Of a stretch of 64,000 nucleotides of DNA, positions 1 through 8,280 are shown piece after piece. The notes under the pieces are model-generated. The model searched no databases. It saw only the letters and a program-made list of their open reading frames with translations, and was not told the DNA's origin. Origin of the DNA: CAWKKW01 sp963850345 (GTDB lineage: Bacteria; Acidobacteriota; Terriglobia; Terriglobales; Acidobacteriaceae); assembly GCA_963850345.1 (NCBI GenBank), contig CAWKKW010000004.1:372001-436000 (forward strand), given 5' to 3'. A program made the position numbers and the translations under genes. The stretch's first letter is position 1. Each line of letters starts with the position of its first letter.

Positions 1-513
1 CTTGAAGAGAAGCAGATGGCCAGCATGGAGTTGAGCGACTCCCTCGAGAAGCAGCGAGTGCAGGCGGAACATGCTCTGGCTTCGCAGGAGGCCGCAGTTG
101 AGGCCGAAAAACAAAGTGCGCACGCTGAGAATGCCCAGCAGCAGGCGAAACTGCATACGCTGCAAGCCTCCCGCGAAGTTGAGCGTGGCGGCGTGGACCC
201 AAGTGTGTTGGCAAACTTCGACAGGATCGCTTCGTCATCGCGCAAGACGGGTTTGGCCCGGGTGCAGGGACAGCGGTGCCTGGCCTGCCAGATGTATCTG
301 AGGCCTCAAGTTTGGAACCAGGTGCGAAGCGGGATGTTGCTGACCTGCGAAAGCTGCGGCCGGCTGCTCTACTACGACGCAGCGCTCGAGCCGCCGCCTC
401 CGGTGCCAGTAGTGAAACCGGCAAAGAAGCGCAGCAAGAAGAAGGTCGAGGAAGAGAGACTGGCGGAGTCCGCCGAATCGACCAGTGAGCCGGCAGAGGC
501 GATTTCAGAGTAG
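1..513 (+). CDS. C4-type zinc-ribbon coiled-coil protein (5' end cut by window edge)
   Basis: The frame is open from base 1, so the N-terminus lies outside the window. The visible 170 residues begin with a long Glu/Gln/Ala-rich heptad-like region, a coiled coil. A C-terminal zinc ribbon follows, with CLAC and CESCG cysteine pairs about 35 residues apart. The last 35 residues are a low-complexity Lys/Glu/Pro tail. This is the layout of the DUF164/CdsZ-like family of bacterial coiled-coil plus zinc-ribbon proteins, whose role is poorly defined (nucleic-acid or protein binding is proposed). A hairpin terminator follows the stop. Family assignment is fairly sure; function is not. Confidence 0.75.
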   Translation, partial: LEEKQMASMELSDSLEKQRVQAEHALASQEAAVEAEKQSAHAENAQQQAKLHTLQASREVERGGVDPSVLANFDRIASSSRKTGLARVQGQRCLACQMYLRPQVWNQVRSGMLLTCESCGRLLYYDAALEPPPPVPVVKPAKKRSKKKVEEERLAESAESTSEPAEAISE

Positions 514-531
514 AAACGTTTGAGGCAAACG

Positions 532-566
532 AAAGGCTCGGCGATTGCGCCGGGCCTTTTCTGTTT
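532..566. terminator. Rho-independent terminator, probably bidirectional
   Basis: A 9-bp GC-rich stem (535-543 with 548-556, one G-U pair) closes on an ATTG loop. It is flanked by AAA on the left and TTTT on the right, so it can work on both strands. It sits between the convergent zinc-ribbon gene and the XRE-cupin gene. Confidence 0.8.
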
Positions 567-596
567 GCCTTACCCCTTTGACGAGCCTATCCCTGC

Positions 597-1382
597 TTAG
601 TTGCGCGGGACCTGAACGTCGCCGGCTCCGCGGCTGGCTGGTGCTCCCGCCGCTTGCGGACGCAGGCCAGCATTGGCCGTGGGTGCCGTCAATCCGGCAT
701 TGCGGGCGCTCAGCGGCGAGCCTAACGGACGCAGATTGACTGCGGGCTGTGGGCTTTGCTGCTGGTGCATGGTTACGATCAAGGCGACGGCCGAAGTCTT
801 GCCGGCGCAACGATAGGCGTGCGGAGTGCTTGCGTCGAAGTAGACGCCGTCTCCGGGTTCAAGAATGTGAGTCTTGTCGGAGTGACGAATCTCCAGTTCC
901 CCTTCCAGCACGTATAGGAACTCGTAGCCGGGGTGAACGTGGGGACGAACGTCGGTGGCCTTCTTCAATGGCACAAATTCCGCATAGTAAGGGTCAAGTT
1001 GGCGATCGGGAACCATGTAGCCAAGGCTCTCGAAGTAGTAAGTCGGGTCATCGACCCCGGTCTGCGGCAGACGGACGCGTTCCTTTTTCTTGTGAACCCG
1101 GAAAAGCGTATGCGGTTCGGTCTCGAAGAAATAAGACAAGTCCTTGCTGAAAACCATCGCGATGCGCGCTAGATTGCGCAGCGTAGGCACAACTCGACCG
1201 GTTTCAAGCTGCGAGAGAAAACTGGCAGACAGCCCTGTATGCCGTCCTAATTCCACCAGGCCCATCGACTTCTTGAGGCGGAGGCGCTTGATGCGCTCGC
1301 CAATGCGCTTCTCAGCGATGAAGGCTTCTGCACTTACCGGATCGATCTCGTTCTTTGGGGATTCTTCCTTGATGCTGTCCAT
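597..1382 (-). CDS. XRE-family transcriptional regulator with C-terminal cupin domain
   Basis: Predicted 261-residue DNA-binding regulator. An N-terminal helix-turn-helix of the Cro/XRE type lies around residues 30-85, including the stretch LSASFLSQLETGRVVPTL. A cupin_2 beta-barrel follows around residues 140-205 (RPHVHPGYEFLYVLEGELE, then the GDGVYFDASTPH segment), a likely small-ligand sensor. The last 50 residues are low-complexity Pro/Ala. The start at 1382 is chosen because GAGGAA lies upstream of that ATG; the frame extends 20 codons further but without a good ribosome site. It is divergent from the epimerase gene at 1523. Regulators of this design often control amino-acid or polyamine catabolism, but no ligand can be named. 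Confidence 0.85.
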   Translation of the reverse strand: MDSIKEESPKNEIDPVSAEAFIAEKRIGERIKRLRLKKSMGLVELGRHTGLSASFLSQLETGRVVPTLRNLARIAMVFSKDLSYFFETEPHTLFRVHKKKERVRLPQTGVDDPTYYFESLGYMVPDRQLDPYYAEFVPLKKATDVRPHVHPGYEFLYVLEGELEIRHSDKTHILEPGDGVYFDASTPHAYRCAGKTSAVALIVTMHQQQSPQPAVNLRPLGSPLSARNAGLTAPTANAGLRPQAAGAPASRGAGDVQVPRN

Positions 1383-1522
1383 AAGAGTTCCTCTTAGGCT
1401 CCTGAACATTGGATGCGGACAAGAGCAGAATGTTGCTAACACTTAAACATTTTCCATTATGGTGAACACCAGACACTTCGTCTAGTCTTAAATGCGGTCT
1501 GGCACTTTGCGGAGAAAATGAC

Positions 1523-2428
1523 GTGCAAATCGGACAGGTAGTCGTCAGCGGCGCTTCGGGGATGATCGGTTCATCGTTATTACGAGAACTGAAGGACAAT
1601 CGGATTTATTCCATCCAACTGACTCGCCGCGAGTCGTCCTCGAAGGAGGCTGTTCGCTGGGACCCATACGCAGCGGACCCGGTGCCAGACATCTCGCGAC
1701 TCAATAACTTGGACGCAGCGGTTCATCTTTCGGGAGCAAACGTCTCTAGCAATCGGTGGACCGCAGCGTACAAACAGGAGATTTTGAGCAGCCGGGTTGT
1801 TTCCACACGAGCAATATCGAAGCTCCTGGCAGGGCTGAAGCAGCGACCACGGGTGCTGATCTGCGCCTCTGCGATCGGAATCTACGGGGATCGCGGAGAC
1901 GAGTTGCTGACGGAAGATTCGGGTTCGGGCCGTGGATTTCTGGCTGAGACCTGCCAAGCCTGGGAAGCGGCGACCAAGACCGCCGAAGATGCCGGCATCC
2001 GCGTGGTGCATGCTCGGATCGGCCTGGTGCTGGCCCCAGGAGGGGGGGTACTGGGCAAACTGGTTCCACTCTTCCGGACGGGATTGGGTGGCAAGCTGGG
2101 ATCCGGCAGACAGTGGCAAAGCTGGGTCTCACTGCGCGATCTGGTGGGCATCTTCCTGCGAGCGATGGAGGACGACAGATTGCGCGGACCGCTGAACGTG
2201 ACGGCACCCGGTGCCGTGACCAACTCTGAATTCACCAAAACACTGGGCCGGGTGCTGCATCGGCCGGCAATTGCCACGGCGCCCGCGTTTGCGTTGCGGC
2301 TCGCGGTAGGCCAGATGGCGGACGAGGCGTTGCTGGCCAGCGCCCGGGTGGAACCGAGACGGCTGCTGGATTCCGGATTCAAGTTTCAAGATCCAACCCT
2401 GGAACCCGCCTTGAGGTCCATGCTCTGA
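1523..2428 (+). CDS. TIGR01777-family NAD(P)-dependent epimerase/oxidoreductase (YfcH-like)
   Basis: 301-residue short-chain dehydrogenase-like protein with a GTG start. The N-terminus carries the Rossmann glycine motif GASGMIGSSLL (residues 9-19). Family segments HLSGANV and ASAIGIYGDRGDE follow, the latter containing the YG of the active-site region, and the RIGLVLAPGGG segment lies mid-protein. These identify the TIGR01777/YfcH group, whose substrate is unknown; members have been loosely linked to cell-division inhibitor annotations. It is divergently transcribed from the XRE-cupin gene. Length is normal for the family. Confidence 0.88.
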   Translation: MQIGQVVVSGASGMIGSSLLRELKDNRIYSIQLTRRESSSKEAVRWDPYAADPVPDISRLNNLDAAVHLSGANVSSNRWTAAYKQEILSSRVVSTRAISKLLAGLKQRPRVLICASAIGIYGDRGDELLTEDSGSGRGFLAETCQAWEAATKTAEDAGIRVVHARIGLVLAPGGGVLGKLVPLFRTGLGGKLGSGRQWQSWVSLRDLVGIFLRAMEDDRLRGPLNVTAPGAVTNSEFTKTLGRVLHRPAIATAPAFALRLAVGQMADEALLASARVEPRRLLDSGFKFQDPTLEPALRSML

Positions 2429-2495
2429 CGTCTCTCACTCGAGTGGACAGGGGCTTGCGGGAGGACCGCCTGCGCTCTGCTAGGCTGGAGAACAA

Positions 2496-3665
2496 ATGAC
2501 GTGGCATACAGGAGATGCGGTCCCAGGCGACAGGGCCGGACAGGAGCCGAGAGGGCCGATTCAGGCAAGACGGCATGCGGTGGTTGCTCTGTTGGGAACC
2601 TTGGCCGCTCTGGCGGGGTGCGGCACGCCCGGTGCTCCGATGCCTCCTACCCTGGCGCTGCCGACCCAGGTAGCAGACCTGTCGGCCAGCCGAACGGCGG
2701 ATTCCGTTCATCTCACGTGGACCATGCCGCGACGCACCACGGACAAGCTGCCCATCAAGCAGCCGGTCAGCATACGGGTGTGCCGGCGTGTGGAGAGCAG
2801 CGGTTGCGTGACCGTGGGCGAGGTGCCCGGTACAGGGAAGCCGGACGGGCATTTTGACGATGTTCTTCCGCCGGAGTTGGTGAACGGGACAGTGCGGTTG
2901 CTGAGCTACACCGTCGAGGTGCGCAACCGGGCGGGTCACTCTGCGGGCAGTTCGAATGAGGCGTTCTCGGCGTCTGGAGCGGCGCCCGCAGCCATGACCG
3001 GGTTTGCCGCCGAGGTACGCGCGGACGGAGTGGTGTTGCGATGGCATGCGGCAAGCGTCGAAGGTGAGCAGCCGGCGATTCGAATTCATCGAGTGCTGGT
3101 GGTCCCGGCCGGAGCAGCACCTGCGAAGTCGACCAACGCTTCCTTTGGTAAGGGAAGCCCGCTAACGGCCGAGCAAACGCTGAAAGTTTCGCTGACGGGC
3201 GGTACAGACCCGGGCAAGGCGCTGGACCCGGATGCGGCATTCGGCCAGAAGTACACCTACACGGCGGCGAGGGTGCTCGAGCGAAGTGTGGCCGGTCACA
3301 CCATCGAGGTAGTGGACTCCCCCAGTGACGCGGTGAGTGTGGAGACTCAGGACGTGTTCCCTCCACATACGCCCGAGGACCTTGCGGTGGTGACGGTCCC
3401 GGAAGAGAAGGCGGTGGATTTGTCCTGGGCGCCAGTGGCGGACAAGGATCTCGCGGGGTATTTGGTGTATCGCAGAGAGGTAAACGGTGCCGGGGCGCCG
3501 GAACGGATTTCGCCGGCCACTCCAATCCTCGCGCCAAGTTTCCGCGACGCAAAGGCGGAGCCTGGCCACACCTACGCGTATTCGGTAAGTGCAGTAGACC
3601 AGGCAGGGAACGAGAGCCCGCGATCCGCGGAAGTGCAGGAGACCATGCCGAATGCGCAGCCCTGA
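2496..3665 (+). CDS. Lipoprotein with fibronectin type III repeats
   Basis: 389 residues. A hydrophobic segment ends in a lipobox (LAALAGC, Cys near residue 42), so the mature protein should be lipid-anchored outside the inner membrane. Three FN3-like beta-sandwich units follow; the last is clearest, with LSWAPVADKDLAGYLVYRR and the AYSVSAVDQAGNESPRS ending. FN3 repeats usually mediate protein or polysaccharide contacts. The signal region starts late, so the true start may be downstream of 2496. It lies 11 bp before the FAH-family gene, suggesting co-transcription. No enzymatic domain is visible. Confidence 0.78.
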   Translation: MTWHTGDAVPGDRAGQEPRGPIQARRHAVVALLGTLAALAGCGTPGAPMPPTLALPTQVADLSASRTADSVHLTWTMPRRTTDKLPIKQPVSIRVCRRVESSGCVTVGEVPGTGKPDGHFDDVLPPELVNGTVRLLSYTVEVRNRAGHSAGSSNEAFSASGAAPAAMTGFAAEVRADGVVLRWHAASVEGEQPAIRIHRVLVVPAGAAPAKSTNASFGKGSPLTAEQTLKVSLTGGTDPGKALDPDAAFGQKYTYTAARVLERSVAGHTIEVVDSPSDAVSVETQDVFPPHTPEDLAVVTVPEEKAVDLSWAPVADKDLAGYLVYRREVNGAGAPERISPATPILAPSFRDAKAEPGHTYAYSVSAVDQAGNESPRSAEVQETMPNAQP

Positions 3666-3676
3666 AGGGAGAGCCC

Positions 3677-4465
3677 ATGAAGTACTGCCGTTTTGAATTT
3701 CGCGGAGGAGCACAGTATGGGGAGGTCGGCGACCGCGACGCGCAGCCGTGGATCGAACGGCTGCTGCCGCCTCCGGAAGAGGATCCATGGGCCCAACTGG
3801 CGATCAGGGGCTTTGAACCGATTCCCGTGTCTCAGGCGGCCCTGCTGGCCCCGGTGGTCCCGTCGAAAATCGTCTGCATTGGCCGCAACTACCGGGAACA
3901 CGCCTCGGAGCTGGGGAACGAGGTCCCGAAAGAGCCGCTGCTTTTCCTGAAGCCGCCGTCGGCAATCCTGGCTCCCGGCGGAACCATTCGTATCCCGAAG
4001 CAGTCGGCCCGGGTCGACTTCGAAGGCGAATTGGGGGTGGTGATCGGGAAGCGTTGCAGCCGCATTGGACCCGACGAGGATGTGAAGTCATACATCCGTG
4101 GATACACCGTGGTCAACGATGTAACCGCGCGAGATCTGCAGAAGTCCGACGGGCAGTGGTCGCGAGCCAAGGGTTTTGATACGTTCTGCCCGGTGGGCCC
4201 CTGGGTGACCGATGAAGTCGACCCGGAGAGTGGGATTTCGGTGCAAACGCGGCTTAACGGGGAGTTGCGCCAGGATGGGAATACGCGTGACCTGATCTTT
4301 CCGATTGCCGAGCTACTGCGGTACATTACCGCGGCGATGACCCTGTTTCCGGGAGACCTGATTCCGACCGGAACTCCGGCGGGTGTGGCGGCCATGAGAG
4401 CCGGCGATCGAGTGGAGGTGACCATCGAGGGAATCGGCACCCTTGGAAATGCCGTAGCGGTCTAA
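3677..4465 (+). CDS. Fumarylacetoacetate hydrolase (FAH) family protein
   Basis: 262-residue protein with the FAH C-terminal-domain fold typical of 2-hydroxyhepta-2,4-diene-1,7-dioate isomerases and acylpyruvases. Seen are the IGRNYREHASELG motif, the metal-binding FEGELGVVIG segment (both glutamates of the ExE motif) and the GYTVVNDVTARDLQ block. Near the C-terminus is the conserved GDLIPTGTPAGV. These enzymes use a divalent metal to cleave or isomerise beta-diketo acids in aromatic or tyrosine breakdown. No other degradation gene is adjacent, so the substrate is unknown. Confidence 0.88.
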   Translation: MKYCRFEFRGGAQYGEVGDRDAQPWIERLLPPPEEDPWAQLAIRGFEPIPVSQAALLAPVVPSKIVCIGRNYREHASELGNEVPKEPLLFLKPPSAILAPGGTIRIPKQSARVDFEGELGVVIGKRCSRIGPDEDVKSYIRGYTVVNDVTARDLQKSDGQWSRAKGFDTFCPVGPWVTDEVDPESGISVQTRLNGELRQDGNTRDLIFPIAELLRYITAAMTLFPGDLIPTGTPAGVAAMRAGDRVEVTIEGIGTLGNAVAV

Positions 4466-4680
4466 CGAACGCAAGAGGCGAGAAGTTTTGGTCTCCGGCG
4501 AGGTCCTCTCGCATCTTATAGAAGTGAGAGATAATGAGGGCAGCCGTACTTTCGCGTACTCTGCTGCGCCGTCGATGTGGTTCTACGAGGACCGCAAAGA
4601 CCCTTCTCAGTAGCCATGAATCTGCTAAAGTTGGCCGCGGAGAGCCCTAATACACTCACTTGCACATTGGAGGAATTGAG

Positions 4681-5685
4681 ATGGCGAAGACCCTAATGGA
4701 ACAGCTTCGCGAGTTCACCACGGTTGTGGCGGACACGGGCGACATCGAGGCAATCAAGCAATTCAAGCCGCAGGACAGCACTACCAATCCATCGCTGATT
4801 GGCGCTGCGGCGCAGATGCCGCAGTATCAAAAGATTGTTGACGACGTTTTGCGTCAAGCGAGGGAGAAGCTTGGTGAGAGCGCTGACGACAAGAAAGTCG
4901 CTGCCTTCGCGTTCAAGCACCTGGCTGCGGCATTTGGAAAGAAGATCCTGGAGATCGTGCCCGGCCGCGTTTCGACCGAGGTCGATGCACGCCTCTCGTT
5001 TGACACCGCTGCTACGGTCGAGCAGGCGCGAGAGATCATTAAGCAATACGACGATGTAGGCATTGGCCGCGACCGCGTTCTTGTAAAGATCGCTTCCACT
5101 TGGGCCGGCATCAAGGCGGCAGAGCAGTTGGAGAAGGAAGGCATTCACTGCAACCTGACTCTGCTGTTCGGCATTCACCAGGCGATTGCCTGCGCAGAAG
5201 CCAAGGTCACGCTGATTTCGCCGTTCGTCGGCCGCATCCTCGACTGGTACAAGAAAGATACCGGCAAGGATTACAAGGGCGCGGAGGATCCCGGGGTGAA
5301 AAACGTAACCGAGATTTACAACTACTATAAGAAGTTCGATTACAAGACGCAGGTCATGGGCGCGAGCTTCCGCAACATCGGCGAGATCATCGAGCTGGCA
5401 GGCTGCGACCTGCTGACGATTTCTCCCAAACTGCTGGCGGAGCTTGACTCCACCCAGGGAGACCTGCCGCGCAAGCTGGACCCAGAGAAAGCGAAGCAGA
5501 TGCCGATTGAAAAGATCTCAATCGACGAAGCCACCTTTGAAAAGATGCATGCCGCCGATCGCATGGCGACCGACAAGCTGAAGGAAGGTATCGAGGGCTT
5601 CAGTTCGGCACTCGAGGACCTGGAGAAACTATTGGCCAAGCGGCTCGCCGAGATCGGCGAACACAAAACCGTCGCAGCGCACTAA
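4681..5685 (+). CDS. tal: Transaldolase
   Basis: 334 residues, the length of the TalB-type (class I) family. It transfers a dihydroxyacetone unit between sugar phosphates in the non-oxidative pentose phosphate pathway. The Schiff-base lysine is in LVKIASTWAGIKAAE (Lys136). STTNPSL near residue 33 and the LLFGIHQAIACAEAKVTLISPFVGRI block are also diagnostic. The start at 4681 is set by a GGAGGA ribosome site about 7 nt upstream. It has its own upstream gap of 215 bp and a strong terminator after the stop, so it looks like a single-gene unit. Confidence 0.95.
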   Translation: MAKTLMEQLREFTTVVADTGDIEAIKQFKPQDSTTNPSLIGAAAQMPQYQKIVDDVLRQAREKLGESADDKKVAAFAFKHLAAAFGKKILEIVPGRVSTEVDARLSFDTAATVEQAREIIKQYDDVGIGRDRVLVKIASTWAGIKAAEQLEKEGIHCNLTLLFGIHQAIACAEAKVTLISPFVGRILDWYKKDTGKDYKGAEDPGVKNVTEIYNYYKKFDYKTQVMGASFRNIGEIIELAGCDLLTISPKLLAELDSTQGDLPRKLDPEKAKQMPIEKISIDEATFEKMHAADRMATDKLKEGIEGFSSALEDLEKLLAKRLAEIGEHKTVAAH

Positions 5686-5709
5686 GCGCTTTCAGCAAGC
5701 GAGTATCAG

Positions 5710-5740
5710 CGGGCAGCCCTCATCGGGGCTGCCCGTTTTA
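5710..5740 (+). terminator. Rho-independent terminator after transaldolase
   Basis: A perfect 9-bp stem (5711-5719 with 5726-5734, extended by C5710-G5735), a 6-nt loop and a TTTT tract. It lies 25 bp past the transaldolase stop codon. Confidence 0.88.
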
Positions 5741-6083
5741 CTTTGCGCGAGGAACAGTTCACGAGATGAAGACGAGAACATTCTCCCGTCGCAGCGGAGA
5801 GACTGCGTCCTTAGTCTCAGGCTGAGTTATCACGGTTAGATTTGTGACTTACCACTTTCGAGGAATGCCGAAGTGGCTGGGCTTGCACTTGCTGATGCTG
5901 ACTGCCAATAATTTGCGATTCACGCTGCGTTAACATCTTGCAAATCGCATCGGAATTCATACAGTAGGGTTTACATCCCTCAGCAAGTGGAAGTAAACGG
6001 CGCGAGCCCTACAGATCGCCCCCATTGCAGGACCCGCGCATTCTGTCTATGCAGGTTGAGTCCAAATCGCCTTGGAGGTCTCG
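5741..6083. promoter_or_regulatory. Intergenic region with possible promoter and inverted repeat upstream of the 6084 gene
   Basis: No coding sequence is visible here. A sigma70-like promoter can be read as TTGCAA (5938-5943), a 16-bp spacer and TACAGT (5960-5965). An exact 7-bp inverted repeat (TGCGATT at 5914-5920 and AATCGCA at 5943-5949, 22 bp apart) flanks and touches the -35 element, so it could be an operator or a hairpin. The rest shows nothing I recognise. Confidence 0.4.
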
Positions 6084-6623
6084 ATGATTCCCGAATCCCA
6101 TTCGCTGCGCCATCTCTTCCACGAAGTAGTTGCGGACTGCTACGCCGAGCACGCCGGTCTGCATGATGATGAAGTTTCAAGCTACGTGGCCGATCTGTTG
6201 ACCGACTTCACGCAAATGGAAAAGCTCTATGCCTTGCGCGATCCGCAAGGCAAGCCGGTGAAGCAGGTCAGCGAAATGCTCGCCGCTTCCGATCCTATTC
6301 ACGGCACAGCCGAGTCGTTCGATGTGGAACGAAAGATTCGGAAGCACATCGGGGACTACACTCTATTCTTCACTGGCATGTATCCGGAGGCCGTTCATCC
6401 CACGCGCGAGCCGGAGAAGTTTCTGCTGATGCTGCAGGCGGGCAAAGAAAGCTACTACATCGTGTCTCAGTTCAATGTGTTTGAGTATGCGATGGAGGCT
6501 CCGCTCTTCGGTCGTCTGGCCGACTCGTTCGAGAGCTGCGTGTATGGACTGAACATGGTTCGTGCGGAACTGGATCAGCGGTATGCATTGCCGCCGCCGA
6601 AAGATCCATCGCGCTTGATGTAA
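6084..6623 (+). CDS. Conserved hypothetical protein (179 aa), function unknown
   Basis: I do not recognise this family. The start at 6084 is set by a GGAGGT ribosome site (6074-6079) 4 nt before the ATG. The protein is soluble, mostly helical in character and without a signal peptide, membrane segment or cysteine cluster. It has a central hydrophobic block (DYTLFFTGMYPEA) followed by LLMLQAGKESYYIVSQFNVF. It stands alone between the transaldolase and the convergent hslVU operon. Coding bias matches its neighbours, so it is a real gene. Confidence 0.75.
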   Translation: MIPESHSLRHLFHEVVADCYAEHAGLHDDEVSSYVADLLTDFTQMEKLYALRDPQGKPVKQVSEMLAASDPIHGTAESFDVERKIRKHIGDYTLFFTGMYPEAVHPTREPEKFLLMLQAGKESYYIVSQFNVFEYAMEAPLFGRLADSFESCVYGLNMVRAELDQRYALPPPKDPSRLM

Positions 6624-6629
6624 ACGCTG

Positions 6630-6667
6630 ATGCCCCAAGTCTCCTGAGTGCGAGGCCTGGGGCATCT
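6630..6667. terminator. Hairpin between convergent genes, weak terminator candidate
   Basis: An exact 9-bp stem (6630-6638 with 6659-6667) around a 20-nt loop lies between the 6084 gene and the end of hslU. Neither side has a U-tract, so intrinsic termination is doubtful; it may only stabilise 3' ends. Confidence 0.4.
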
Positions 6668-6696
6668 GTGTATTCGGGGTGTTTCTGTCGAGCGAT

Positions 6697-8241
6697 CTAG
6701 AGAATGTAGCGCGAGAGGTCCTGATCCTTCACGATGTCGGCGACCATATGGCGGACATATTCCGGATCGATGATCACCAGCGTCTCCTTGCCCGTAGGGG
6801 TTTCCCGTTCGCTGATGGGCAGGGGGAAAGTAGCGCCGTTGCCACCGGCTGAGGCTGCAAGGTCAATAGTGCCGCCGGTCTCATTCTTGCGCGCCTTGGT
6901 GAGGTCGGGCGCGAGGAAGCTTACCTCGTCCAACACTCGTTCCATGATGGTGTGCAGGCGGCGAGCGCCGATGTTCTCCGTGGTCTCGTTGACGCGAAAG
7001 GCAAACCGCGCCATCTCTTCCAGAGCCTCGGGAGTGAACTCGAGCTTCAATCCCTCGGTCTCAAGCAAAGCCGTGTACTGCTTGGTGAGCGAAGACTTGG
7101 GCTCGGTGAGAATGCGGATGAAGTCTTCTACCGTCAGCGACTGTAGCTCGACCCGAATGGGAAAGCGTCCCTGCAATTCGGGGATGAGATCGCTGGGCTT
7201 GGAGACGTGGAAGGCCCCGGCCGCGATGAAGAGAATGTGGTCCGTGCGCACCATGCCGTAGCGTGTGTTCACAGTCGTGCCTTCAACGATGGGCAGGATG
7301 TCGCGCTGCACGCCTTCGCGGGAGATGTCAGGACCGTGACCGCCTTCGCGACCGGCAATCTTGTCGATTTCGTCGAGGAAGACGATGCCCGAGTTCTCCA
7401 CCCGTTCGACGGCCACGCGATTCACCTGGTCTACGTCGATGAGGCGGCCTTCCTCTTCCTGCACGAGATAATCGAAAGCTTCTACGACTTTCATCTTGCG
7501 CTTCTTGGTACGCGCGCCAAAGAGACTGGGCAGAACATCCTTGAGGTTGATGTCCATCTCTTCCACGCCTTGATTCGAGACGATCTCGAAGGAAGGGGCG
7601 TTGCGCTCGCGGACGTCGATCTCGACCACGCGGTCGTCGAGTTTGCCTTCGCGGAACTGCTGGCGAAGTTTCTCCCGGGTGCGCTGGTGCGACTCATGGC
7701 TCGGCGTGGGAAAGGTCAGGGTATTGCCGGGGTCTGCCCCAGTGGCAGCAGCAGGAGCCGGCGGGGTGGGCGTATTCACAGGGGGCGGCAGCAGCAGATC
7801 GAGCAGCCGTTCCTCCGCGTTCAACTCGGCCTTATCTTCGACCTCTTCAAGCTTTTCTTCGCGAACCATATCGATGGCGATCTCGACCAAGTCGCGGACA
7901 ATGGACTCCACGTCGCGGCCAACATAACCGACTTCGGTGAATTTCGACGCCTCCACCTTAAGGAACGGAGAGTTGGTGAGCTTCGCCAGCCGTCGAGCGA
8001 TCTCGGTCTTGCCGACGCCGGTGGGCCCGATCATGATGATGTTCTTCGGCATGATCTCTTCGGCGATTTCGGGAGCGAGTTTCTGGCGGCGCATGCGATT
8101 GCGCAGGGCGATGGCGACGGCGCGTTTGGCCGCGCGCTGGCCTACGACATATTTGTCCAGTTCCGCAACGATTTCCCGCGGAGTCAGATCAGCCAGGTCG
8201 AGTTCGATGTCTTCCGCGGTTCCAGGTAAATAAATGGCCAT
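6697..8241 (-). CDS. hslU: ATP-dependent protease ATPase subunit HslU (ClpY)
   Basis: AAA+ unfoldase that feeds proteins to the HslV peptidase chamber in the cytoplasm. Walker A is GPTGVGKT (residues 72-79), preceded by the family start TPREIVAELDKYVVGQ. The pore-loop region carries GYVGRD (residues 105-110). Walker B reads IVFLDEIDKIAG, and the C-terminus RYIL fits the HslV-activating tail. At 514 residues it is about 70 longer than the usual 440. Much of the extra length is a Pro/Ala/Thr-rich linker at residues 152-182 in the I-domain. It is co-transcribed behind hslV (39-bp gap, AGGAG ribosome site). Confidence 0.96.
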   Translation of the reverse strand: MAIYLPGTAEDIELDLADLTPREIVAELDKYVVGQRAAKRAVAIALRNRMRRQKLAPEIAEEIMPKNIIMIGPTGVGKTEIARRLAKLTNSPFLKVEASKFTEVGYVGRDVESIVRDLVEIAIDMVREEKLEEVEDKAELNAEERLLDLLLPPPVNTPTPPAPAAATGADPGNTLTFPTPSHESHQRTREKLRQQFREGKLDDRVVEIDVRERNAPSFEIVSNQGVEEMDINLKDVLPSLFGARTKKRKMKVVEAFDYLVQEEEGRLIDVDQVNRVAVERVENSGIVFLDEIDKIAGREGGHGPDISREGVQRDILPIVEGTTVNTRYGMVRTDHILFIAAGAFHVSKPSDLIPELQGRFPIRVELQSLTVEDFIRILTEPKSSLTKQYTALLETEGLKLEFTPEALEEMARFAFRVNETTENIGARRLHTIMERVLDEVSFLAPDLTKARKNETGGTIDLAASAGGNGATFPLPISERETPTGKETLVIIDPEYVRHMVADIVKDQDLSRYIL

Positions 8242-8280
8242 AAGCCTGCTCCTTTCAGGAGGGCGCGCACCTGCAAAGGG

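Noticed and set aside
515..522. AAACGTTT, resembling the core of the LacI-type operator
   Set aside because: It lies just past a stop codon and before a terminator, with no promoter and no extended palindrome; likely chance.
7207..8229. Long plus-strand ORF (340 aa) opposite hslU
   Set aside because: It is fully antisense to hslU, has no family resemblance and arises from the GC-rich codon pattern.
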